A model generated the notes under the pieces. The model was given only the letters and a program-made list of their open reading frames with translations. It did no database searches and was not told the origin of the DNA. A stretch of 15,234 nt of DNA, taken from assembly GCA_016932895.1 (NCBI GenBank), contig JAFGCA010000431.1, positions 1 through 15,234 on the forward strand, given 5' to 3'. The stretch comes from Sedimentisphaerales bacterium (GTDB lineage Bacteria; Planctomycetota; Phycisphaerae; Sedimentisphaerales; SG8-4). Below are positions 7,432 to 13,941 of this stretch, piece by piece. Both the position numbers and the translations under genes were made by a program. The first letter of the stretch is position 1. Each line of letters starts with the position of its first letter.

Positions 7432-8265
7432 TCACCTCTGGAGCCTGTCTAATATACTCCTGAAACAGAATTCCCCTTCGGGGACATTTATCGACTTCTG
7501 CCAGAGGATCGGATCGAACGCGTCCGAGTCATTCCTGAATTGAAGGCTGCCGTCGGCGTAAAGCACATTCAAGCCCCCCCCGCCTCGCAGGCCCTTTTTA
7601 TGGGCCAACGAATTGACGTTGTTGAAGAAATCCGTCGCCATCGCCGCACCCGAATCGAGCTCCACGGTGCTCTTGGCCATGACGGGAAACTCCAGGTCGC
7701 CGCCGTTGACGGGGGCCTTTTTTCCCTGGGCCTGGGGAAGGTAGTTGTAGCCTCCGCGCACATTGTCGACGCTGCCTCCGCTGTAGTGGCTCGCATGCGT
7801 ATTGATCCAGGGCCAGGGGTGCTCATTGTCACGATATGCATCGTAGTAGTACCCCGACACGCGCCCGTCATCGGCCACCTTGACCGCACTGGGACAGTAG
7901 TACGCCTTGCCGGTCTTGATGTAGTTTTCCGTGTACAGACGCCCGAGATTGTGCACTTCGCGAATGTGCCGGCCCCAGGGTTGCGACACGTCGATCTCGA
8001 AGAGCATATAGCACCGATAGGGATTGGTGCCGTTCTGATAGAAGGCCGGAGGGATCTTCTCATCGTGGTCGGCAGCATAGGTGAACACCGCCATGCCGAA
8101 TCCCCGGAGATTGCTCGCACACACCGCTCGCTTCGATTGCTCCTTGGCCATTCGCAGTGCGGGCATCAGAATGCCCATCAGCACTGCAATGACGGCAATG
8201 ACAACCAGCAGCTCAATGAGGGTAAACGCACGGGCGCGGCCCCCGTTGCAACTCGCTTGATCCAT
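7432..8265 (-). CDS. Prepilin-type N-terminal cleavage/methylation protein (pseudopilin-like)
   Basis: This 277-residue protein has a type IV pilin or type II secretion pseudopilin leader: a basic 13-residue leader, then FTLIELLVVIAVIAVLMGIL (14-33) with the invariant Glu at mature position 5 (Glu18). The residue before the cleavage site is Ala13 rather than the usual Gly. The hydrophobic helix would anchor it in the inner membrane until prepilin peptidase cleaves and methylates it. The rest is soluble and aromatic-rich, ending near LNVLYADGSLQFRND (232-246). That is the ADG signature of the DUF1559-like 'H-X9-DG' proteins expanded in planctomycetes. The start is ATG 8265 with a weak AAGG site. 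It lies 51 bases after the membrane protein gene and probably shares its transcript. Its role in pilus or secretion assembly is inferred. Confidence 0.92.
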   Translation of the reverse strand: MDQASCNGGRARAFTLIELLVVIAVIAVLMGILMPALRMAKEQSKRAVCASNLRGFGMAVFTYAADHDEKIPPAFYQNGTNPYRCYMLFEIDVSQPWGRHIREVHNLGRLYTENYIKTGKAYYCPSAVKVADDGRVSGYYYDAYRDNEHPWPWINTHASHYSGGSVDNVRGGYNYLPQAQGKKAPVNGGDLEFPVMAKSTVELDSGAAMATDFFNNVNSLAHKKGLRGGGGLNVLYADGSLQFRNDSDAFDPILWQKSINVPEGEFCFRSILDRLQR

Positions 8266-8316
8266 GATGAAACCTTGTTACTCTTTCCCGGCACCACCTA
8301 TGACGCGGCACCGGTC

Positions 8317-9156
8317 TCATTCGTCCGCTTCGGCGTCCTTGTGCGCTTGTCCCCGCTTTTCCTTGGGCTTTCGGGTGGCGACGATCTGAACGATCCAACC
8401 GAAGGCGACCATCCCGCCGCAGATGCCGGGCAGCAGCCACGGGTTGGACGGCAGCGCCGAGGCGGCCCGGACGTTGGCCGCCAGCAGCGCCGTCTGGGCG
8501 CCGATGACGAACGCGCCCGTGCCGACGACGCTGTACGCCAGCGCGATCAGGGCATTCTTGACGAACCAGACCAGGAAGATCGAGACCACCGCACCGGCCA
8601 GAGCGGCCAGGATGAGCTTCCACAAGTGCGGCTGGACCACCTCGAACGTATCGGTGCCGATGGCGCGGACCCGCTCGGAAAAGTCCTCCTGCTGGCGGGC
8701 CATTCGGTCCACGTAATCCAGCCGCGCCGCCGGTTCCATCCCGCTGAACGACTGGGCGCCGGCGGGGCTCCCGGCGGCCGTCCGCTCCCGCGCCTGCTCT
8801 GCCGGGGCGACCCTGTCGAGAAGGACGGCCATATAGCCGCCGCCTGCCGCGACCGCCACCACCAGCACGGCTAACACCAGGATCAGAACGTTGCGCAGCA
8901 GAACCGAGACCGTCGCCAATACCGCCGCACCGACGACCATGCTCAGCAAAAGGTGCAGCGTAAACCACTGGCTCACCAGCAGCCCGGCAGCGGCGCCGAC
9001 AACGGCGCCCAGCAAGCCCGTGATCGGCGTGCTGTAACGGACCCCGCCCAGCCAGAAGATCAGTCCCACCAGAAGGGCGGGCACACCGATGGCCAACAGC
9101 TTGACGGGCGTCAGGCCCACGAAAAGCGTTTCCGTTCGTATCAGCAGTTCCAGCAT
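8317..9156 (-). CDS. Polytopic inner-membrane protein of unknown function
   Basis: A 279-residue protein with about seven hydrophobic segments, near residues 17-36, 43-61, 67-85, 88-112, 181-200, 203-225 and 241-262. Segments 2-4 are rich in Gly, Ala and Val. A hydrophilic stretch of about 65 residues (114-180) contains helical sequence such as ARLDYVDRMARQQEDFSERV and divides the protein into 4+3 segments. The tail (264-279) is highly charged and would be cytoplasmic by the positive-inside rule. No transporter or enzyme signature is visible. A distant resemblance to DUF4203-like small Gly/Ala-rich membrane proteins is possible but not claimed. The ATG at 9156 has GGAG eight bases upstream and a good promoter further up. 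It leads the four-gene minus-strand run. Confidence 0.85.
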   Translation of the reverse strand: MLELLIRTETLFVGLTPVKLLAIGVPALLVGLIFWLGGVRYSTPITGLLGAVVGAAAGLLVSQWFTLHLLLSMVVGAAVLATVSVLLRNVLILVLAVLVVAVAAGGGYMAVLLDRVAPAEQARERTAAGSPAGAQSFSGMEPAARLDYVDRMARQQEDFSERVRAIGTDTFEVVQPHLWKLILAALAGAVVSIFLVWFVKNALIALAYSVVGTGAFVIGAQTALLAANVRAASALPSNPWLLPGICGGMVAFGWIVQIVATRKPKEKRGQAHKDAEADE

Positions 9157-9204
9157 ATCCGGTTCTCCGACCGGGCTCCGTGCCCGTACACGTCCTGAAT
9201 GTGT

Positions 9205-9233
9205 ATTATCTCCTGCCGGCGCCGCTTATGCAA
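9205..9233 (-). promoter_or_regulatory. Sigma70-like promoter for the membrane-protein run
   Basis: On the minus strand TTGCAT (plus 9228-9233) and GATAAT (plus 9205-9210) are separated by exactly 17 bases. Transcription would begin near 9198, giving a leader of about 42 bases to the ATG at 9156. Confidence 0.45.
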
Positions 9234-9271
9234 GGCCGAGCCCGCGAGGTCACGCCAACGCCGGCCGGGCG

Positions 9272-9300
9272 TGGACGCCAGCAACGGCATCGGGTAAGAT
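9272..9300 (+). promoter_or_regulatory. Sigma70-like promoter for the phosphodiesterase gene
   Basis: TGGACG (9272-9277) and TAAGAT (9295-9300) are separated by 17 bases. A start near 9307 would leave a leader of about 47 bases before the ATG at 9354. The -35 boxes of this and the minus-strand promoter lie about 40 bases apart, back to back. Confidence 0.4.
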
Positions 9301-9353
9301 GGCCCCTTTCGTTTTGGGTTCCGTAGCAACCGTCTCATTCGGAAAGGGTACAC

Positions 9354-10187
9354 ATGAGAATACAAACATGGCTGGCCTTGTCAGCCTGTGCCGTAGTGGG
9401 AATCGCCGGCTGCACGTCGTCAATGGAGATCGTCGCGCATCGCGGCGCATCGCATCTGGCGCCGGAGAACACGGTGGCCTCGGCCGAACTGGCCTGGGCC
9501 AAAAAGGCCGACGCCGTCGAGGTCGATGTCTACCTGTCGCAGGACAAGCGGATTGTCGTGATTCACGACAAGACCACGAAACGCACCGGCGGCGACGAGC
9601 TGGAGGTCGCCAAGACGCCGGCCGCACAGCTCCGCCGGCTCGACGTCGGCAGCTTCAAGGGCGAAGCCTTCGCGGGCGAGCGGATTCCCTTCCTCGAAGA
9701 AATCATCGACACGGTCCCGAAGCACCGCCGGCTTTTCGTCGAGATCAAGTGCGGGCCCGAGGTCCTCTCGCCCCTGGAGAACGCGATCGAGGCGAGCGGC
9801 AAGCGCGAGCAGATCGTCATCATCGCATTCGACTTCGAGACCATCACCGCGGCCAAACGCCTCATGCCCGATGTCCCGGCCTACTGGCTCGTCGGCACCA
9901 GGAAGGACAAGGAGACCGAAGCCTGGATTCCGCACGACCCGGCCCTGGTCGAGGACGTCGCCTCCAGCGGGCTCGACGGGCTCAACGTCCACTATGCCGG
10001 CGTCACCGAGGAGTTCGTTGCACGGGTGCGCGCGGCCGGCCTGGGCCTCTACGTCTGGACCGTCAACGACCCGGCCGAGGCCCGGCGCCTGGCGAAGCTC
10101 GGCGTCGCCGGCATCACCACGGACCGCCCCGGCTGGCTCCGCCGCCAGCTCTCCGGCCCCGCCCCACTCCCGCAAGCGGGCAAATAG
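9354..10187 (+). CDS. Glycerophosphodiester phosphodiesterase, lipoprotein
   Basis: This 277-residue enzyme of the GDPD family hydrolyses glycerophosphodiesters to glycerol-3-phosphate and an alcohol, in a Mg/Ca-dependent TIM barrel. Residues 1-19 are a lipoprotein signal ending in IAGC with Cys20 as the lipid attachment site, so it should act on the periplasmic side. Catalytic and metal motifs are complete: AHRGASHLAPENT (28-40) with His29, Arg30, Glu38 and Asn39; VEVDVYLSQD (55-64) with Glu56 and Asp58; VIHD with His71; FVEIK (128-132); and the closing YVWTVND (233-239) and GITTDRPGW (253-261). The ATG at 9354 has an AAAGGG site five bases upstream. It is monocistronic and diverges from the membrane-protein run. 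The physiological substrate is not evident. Confidence 0.95.
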   Translation: MRIQTWLALSACAVVGIAGCTSSMEIVAHRGASHLAPENTVASAELAWAKKADAVEVDVYLSQDKRIVVIHDKTTKRTGGDELEVAKTPAAQLRRLDVGSFKGEAFAGERIPFLEEIIDTVPKHRRLFVEIKCGPEVLSPLENAIEASGKREQIVIIAFDFETITAAKRLMPDVPAYWLVGTRKDKETEAWIPHDPALVEDVASSGLDGLNVHYAGVTEEFVARVRAAGLGLYVWTVNDPAEARRLAKLGVAGITTDRPGWLRRQLSGPAPLPQAGK

Positions 10188-10281
10188 CCCCTGCCAATCG
10201 AGTGGCCCCGGGACGTCGCCCCCCGGGCCTGTGAAAGAATGATGATCAGGCTCATCCGGTTTTTCGATACTCCCGTGTCTC

Positions 10282-10300
10282 TTGGGGGCTCTGCCCCCAA
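10282..10300. terminator. GC-rich hairpin between convergent genes
   Basis: TTGGGGGC (10282-10289) and GCCCCCAA (10293-10300) form a perfect 8-bp stem with a TCT loop. It sits in the 264-base gap between the convergent phosphodiesterase and esterase-fucosidase genes, so it could stop transcription from either side. Neither side has a T-run. A second, imperfect GC hairpin (10204-10229) lies nearer the phosphodiesterase stop. Nothing else is recognised in this gap. A dispersed palindromic repeat is an alternative. Confidence 0.4.
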
Positions 10301-10451
10301 ACTGCCGGCATTTATCGCTTTGGGCCAATGCCATGAAGAACGCCCCTGGGCTGCCCCTTGGCGCGAGCGGCCCTGGCCCCGGCGCAAAGCGAAAAATGCT
10401 TGGGGTCCGTGAGATTGTCGCGTCGAGGGGGGCCGGTGTTGGCGGGCGTTT

Positions 10452-12080
10452 TTATCGATCCAACAGCTTTCCGATTTCGGCCAGCGTCTTGCGACTGGAT
10501 TCGATGATATTGCCGTTGCGATCCGGGCCGACATTCAGCAGAAAGTTAGAATTTCGACTGTGCGCTTTGGCCATATGGTTCATGACGCCCTTTGCACTTC
10601 CCGCGCGGGCCCCCTCGTTCCAGAACCACCCTTGTTCGAGCTTCCAGCAGGTTTCGCCCGGCGCCTTGTTTGTCTCCGGAAAGTGTCGCACTTCCTTCAC
10701 CGCAATGTCGGCGTACGGGGTACCTTTCTTGCCCCAATCCCACCAGTTCGAACTGGCAAGGACGTTCGGACGGACGGATTTTATATGAGCCAGTATCTCA
10801 TCCGCCGGCATGATCTCCGGGTCGAGACCATCATTCCAAATATAGAACACATCCGGATACTTCGTGAGAAGCTCGGCGATTTGTGCCTTCTGAAATTCGT
10901 TTTGCTCTTGCAGAGTATGGTTCGCAGGATCGCACTCCGGCGGCAGGACCTTGAATTTTCCCTTGTTTTTCCCTGTGTCAAATCCCGGGTGGCGCCAGCA
11001 GTAGTAGAGCCCCACCTTGAGCCCCCGGCTCTTGAATGACTTGATGAACTGTGCCACGAGGTCCTTTTGGTACGGACAATCGGGGTGCATAACATCATAG
11101 GTCGTATGCTGGCTGTCCCACAGGCAAAAGCCCGCGACATGTTTCACCGTAAGTACGCCGTACTTCATGCCGGCGGACACCGCGGCATCCGCCCACGCGT
11201 CGGTGTCAACCGTATCGACGCCCGGATTGAAGGTGGAAGGATCAGGGTATCCCTCGACCCACTGAACGCCCTTGTACGTGGCCATGTTGTAATGGATGAA
11301 CATGCCAAGCTTCAGCTTCAGGAAGTCTGCCTGCAACTCTTCGAGCGTCTTCTTCGCGGCGGCCACGTCCTTGTCAAGCGTTGGGGTCGAACCGCGGGCA
11401 GCCAGTGCCGCGACGATGCTCTCGGCAACCTGTCCGGCAAGTCTTGCGTAGCCCGCCGCGGTGAAGTGCACGTTCGCGGGCTGCTGAAGCTTCGCCAGTT
11501 GCGGCAGGGCCAGGGCGTGCAGGTCGTCGATGGCAATACCGTTTTCGGCCATGATTTTCGCCGCCACGGCGTTGTACCTGACCTCATCGCCCTTGATCCG
11601 CCCCGGTTCACCCGCAGGCACCGGCGTGGTGCTGGCCCACACCAGCGCAGCGCCGGTCCTCTTCAGCCGTGCGACCAGCGCGCGGAGGTTCGCCTCGTAG
11701 TCGGCAAGAGACGTGGTGAGTTTCCCGTCCACCTTGTCCAGATGCCCGAAGTTCTTCGACTCAGGGTTGCGGTACGCCACGTCCCACAGGCCCCAGTTGA
11801 AGTGGATGACGTCCCATGTGCCGTCGCCGAGCCACTCGTCAATCTTCTTCAATCCGGTCCCGGTGTGCTCAGCGTTGCCCCGGTGCTTGACCACGATGGC
11901 CTTGCCGGCAAGCAGCTTTTTCACCCCCTGCTGGTACCCACCGCAGATTGAATCTCCGACAAGAAGCACCCGCGGCAACAGCCGGCTCGGCTGCGTATCG
12001 GCCTTCGCCCCCATTGATACGCCGGCGCCCCCCGTGACTGTTGCCGCCACCAGAGACGCCATAACAAATAATGACTTCAT
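10452..12080 (-). CDS. Secreted SGNH/GDSL esterase - GH29 alpha-L-fucosidase fusion
   Basis: A 542-residue exported protein with two enzyme domains. The signal peptide probably ends at AKA (25-27). Residues 35-228 form an SGNH/GDSL hydrolase domain with nucleophile Ser44 in VGDSICGGY, an Asn95 block (HFNWGLWD) and a block V His205 in NVHFTAAGY. Residues 255-542 match glycoside hydrolase family 29: LGMFIHYNM (258-266), VLTVKHVAGFCLWDSQHTTY (309-328), and the nucleophile Asp417 in YIWNDG. NFLLNVGPDRNGNI (512-525) is the typical late motif. A predicted helical linker (235-253) joins the domains. The likely role is removing acyl groups and terminal alpha-L-fucose from the same glycan. Two active-site positions deviate from their families (see findings). 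The ATG at 12080 has AGGA nine bases upstream. It is monocistronic. Confidence 0.9.
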   Translation of the reverse strand: MKSLFVMASLVAATVTGGAGVSMGAKADTQPSRLLPRVLLVGDSICGGYQQGVKKLLAGKAIVVKHRGNAEHTGTGLKKIDEWLGDGTWDVIHFNWGLWDVAYRNPESKNFGHLDKVDGKLTTSLADYEANLRALVARLKRTGAALVWASTTPVPAGEPGRIKGDEVRYNAVAAKIMAENGIAIDDLHALALPQLAKLQQPANVHFTAAGYARLAGQVAESIVAALAARGSTPTLDKDVAAAKKTLEELQADFLKLKLGMFIHYNMATYKGVQWVEGYPDPSTFNPGVDTVDTDAWADAAVSAGMKYGVLTVKHVAGFCLWDSQHTTYDVMHPDCPYQKDLVAQFIKSFKSRGLKVGLYYCWRHPGFDTGKNKGKFKVLPPECDPANHTLQEQNEFQKAQIAELLTKYPDVFYIWNDGLDPEIMPADEILAHIKSVRPNVLASSNWWDWGKKGTPYADIAVKEVRHFPETNKAPGETCWKLEQGWFWNEGARAGSAKGVMNHMAKAHSRNSNFLLNVGPDRNGNIIESSRKTLAEIGKLLDR

Positions 12081-12295
12081 GTTTCTGTTTCCTTTCGCGG
12101 ATGTGTCGCCTGTATTGAATTCAGCCTTTCCTCAAAATCTATCCCAGCTTTGGCCGCCGCCGAGCCGGTCGACCTGCAGGTCGCTCACCACGCAGCTTCA
12201 ACTCATGCCTCTGCGTAAGCCCGTCGAGCATCATAGCAAGCGGCGCAGGATTCATGCAATAGTCCCTGACGCCCGGCGGTTTGCCCGGGAATTCC
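12081..12295. other. Gene-free stretch with a 38-codon open frame
   Basis: No recognised gene. A minus-strand frame at 12139-12255 gives a 38-residue basic peptide ending RRRPKLG. It has no clear ribosome site and may be a relic or chance. A perfect 14-base palindrome, CGACCTGCAGGTCG, lies at 12170-12183. No convincing promoter for the fucosidase gene could be picked out. Confidence 0.35.
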
Positions 12296-12485
12296 GGGGA
12301 CACCTTATAATGGCACTAAGTTAAGGGGGATCAAGGCGAAAGAAACGGCTTTCTTGCCTACCCAATCGGCGATATTTCGACCCAAGGGACGCTTGATCCA
12401 GCCTCCGGGCCGGACGAACATGCTTAGGTTAGTGCCATTGGGGACACCTTACTTGTTTCTGTCTTGAATTGAGTATACTGTCCCC
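12296..12485. repeat. REP-like palindromic element, possibly a RAYT-family remnant
   Basis: GGGGACACCTTA occurs twice in direct orientation (12296-12307 and 12440-12451). Between the copies an 11-base inverted repeat, AATGGCACTAA (12309-12319) / TTAGTGCCATT (12429-12439), encloses about 110 bases. The second GGGGACA (12440-12446) also pairs with TGTCCCC (12479-12485), giving an imperfect palindrome. The GGAATTCC-GGGGACACC style resembles REP sequences mobilised by Y1 tyrosine transposases (RAYTs) in many bacteria. That link is from memory of the motif and no transposase gene is present. A 38-codon minus frame (12305-12421) lies inside. Confidence 0.5.
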
Positions 12486-12504
12486 AGATATCCCCAACTT
12501 GCAA

Positions 12505-12557
12505 CTACTGGAAGTTCTTTCCACATAATTTGGAAATGCTGGTGGAAGTTCCAGTAG
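12505..12557. repeat. Imperfect hairpin
   Basis: CTACTGGAA (12505-12513) and TTCCAGTAG (12549-12557) are perfect 9-base inverted arms. The loop contains a further short pairing, TTTCCA with TGGAAA. It adjoins the REP-like element and may belong to it. No gene is attached. Confidence 0.4.
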
Positions 12558-12976
12558 CACAAAGGGTTAGACCGCGCGCGGAGGCGTAGAGGCGCGGGGT
12601 TTCAAAGAGGGTTGCAGCCCTGGTGTTCCCTGCGTCTCAGCGCACCTGCATATTTGGCTCCGGCCGAAGGCCGGGCAGGGTTCATCCGCGTGCATCTGCG
12701 GTTCCAGAAACCGATGAATGGTGTGCATGGCACACCTTACGGCGGGCAAATCCTCAATGCGAATATCGAAATCCGAAACGAATTCAAAAGATCGAAGTCA
12801 CCGAAACGGGTCCCTCGTGACTTCTTGGCCCGTTTGGACCGGGATGGGGACAGAAATAACGTTTGTACTTCAAGGTGGATTTTGTTACTCTATTGAGGAT
12901 GTTGCTTCGGTGTGTTGCTGGGCGACCGCGTGCAATTCACACTACCAAGCTCTGACAGTGTTGGAGGAATCGTACC
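12558..12976. other. Gene-free leader region with several inverted repeats
   Basis: No credible gene; the short plus-strand frames here lack family resemblance. Structures seen are: hairpin CCGGCC-GAA-GGCCGG (12660-12674); hairpin GGTGTGC-ATG-GCACACC (12720-12736); and two interlocked inverted repeats (12794-12835). Sequence near 12760-12790 (CGAATATCGAAATCCGAAAC) has the look of a dispersed intergenic repeat. A weak promoter candidate for the next gene is TTGTAC, 17 bases, then TACTCT, around 12863-12891. GGAGGA near 12963 is the ribosome site of the next gene. Confidence 0.4.
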
Positions 12977-13357
12977 ATGAGAAGAGTATGCCTAATCGGA
13001 GCGATTGCCCTGATGGTAGCCGTTGGCACCAGTCTGGTCATGGCCAACAAGGCCACCGATGGCGAAGGGTACTGCATTACCATCTCACCCAATACCCTTT
13101 TTCTCGGCAGTGAAGACACGATTGTCACGGTACACTCGAATATCCCTTACGGGTCGGTCAACACGGCCACGCTCACGCTGGACGACATCCCGGCCACGTT
13201 CTCTAAATCGGATGCCTGCGGCGACCTCGTCGTCAAGTTCGGGCGAGCCGATGTGAAGGGTATCGTTTCCCCCGGGATCGCCACCCTTACCCTGTCCGGG
13301 CAGTTCAAGGACGGCTCACCGTTCGAAGCGTCTGACTCTATCACCGTGAGAGAATAA
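12977..13357 (+). CDS. Small secreted protein with an Ig-like beta-sandwich
   Basis: This 126-residue protein is not recognised by name. The ATG at 12977 has GGAGGA eight bases upstream. A signal peptide covers residues 1-23 (basic MRR, then a hydrophobic core, ending VMA). The mature part of about 103 residues alternates short hydrophobic strands: YCITISPNTLFL, DTIVTVHSNI, VNTATLTLDD, DLVVKFGRADV, IATLTLSGQF and DSITVRE. This pattern fits a single Ig-like or cohesin-like beta-sandwich. Cys33 and Cys81 could form a disulphide after export. There is no catalytic motif, anchor or sorting signal. It is monocistronic, with a long structured leader upstream. Existence as a gene is well supported; function is unknown. 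Confidence 0.75.
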   Translation: MRRVCLIGAIALMVAVGTSLVMANKATDGEGYCITISPNTLFLGSEDTIVTVHSNIPYGSVNTATLTLDDIPATFSKSDACGDLVVKFGRADVKGIVSPGIATLTLSGQFKDGSPFEASDSITVRE

Positions 13358-13941
13358 AAGGCGAGCACCGCCAAGCGATGTAGCAGCCTCATGTGCCACG
13401 GTACGACCGGAGCGCATAGGATATCCGTGTAAGATGAATACGACTGGATACCGCCACGGTGCGTCCGGGCCTTGACGCTTTGCTCAAGCTTCTGGCGTCC
13501 CTGGGGCGTGGTCAGATCCAGGCCGGCGATAACCCGCCCAAACCCGCACCCGGCGCCAGGACCGTACCACACGTTCTGAGGAATTCTCGTCTTTCCATTT
13601 TCGGCTTTCGTCTGCATTCAATGCCGGCCCCGAGATTCATCTCCGGCACAGCGGCCTGTATCATAGCTTCAGCTCAAGGGAAAGCGCAAGACCCGCATAG
13701 AGGGGGGGCGCGGCTCGTTTTCCCGGGGAGATTGACGGCGGGAGATTCTTTGGCGTTGACTTTTGGGTTCGTGGCGGTAGTCTGGCTTTAGAAGAACGGG
13801 GTGCGTGATTCATCACCGTGATGGCATGCCATGAAAAGGAAAGGCTGAAGAAGTCTCAGACAACGAATGACGAATTCAACAACGACAAAACAGAATACAC
13901 CGTTGCACTGCGAGGCCTCTACCGGGGCGGGATGGCCTCGG
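13358..13941. other. Gene-free stretch before the exonuclease gene
   Basis: No gene is supported. A minus-strand frame enters from 13617 and reads through into antisense of the preceding gene. Its outer part (NVWYGPGAGCGFGRVIAGLD near its start) might be a decayed coding remnant, but it matches nothing I know. Direct homopurine and A-rich stretches near 13840-13905 resemble decayed intergenic repeats. TTGACT at 13756-13761 has only a weak -10 partner. An in-frame ATG at 13867 upstream of the exonuclease start is noted under that gene. Confidence 0.35.

Noticed and set aside
7540..8874. Plus-strand open frame of 444 codons
   Set aside because: It runs antisense across both the pseudopilin-like and membrane protein genes, has no ribosome site and no family resemblance.
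12169..12181. GTCGACCTGCAGG, identical to part of a cloning-vector polylinker
   Set aside because: The match ends after 13 bases and the flanks on both sides differ from any polylinker. It is part of a local palindrome, so vector contamination is unlikely.
12567..12896. Short plus- and minus-strand open frames of 60-94 codons
   Set aside because: They lack ribosome sites and family resemblance, overlap each other, and cover hairpins and repeat-like sequence.
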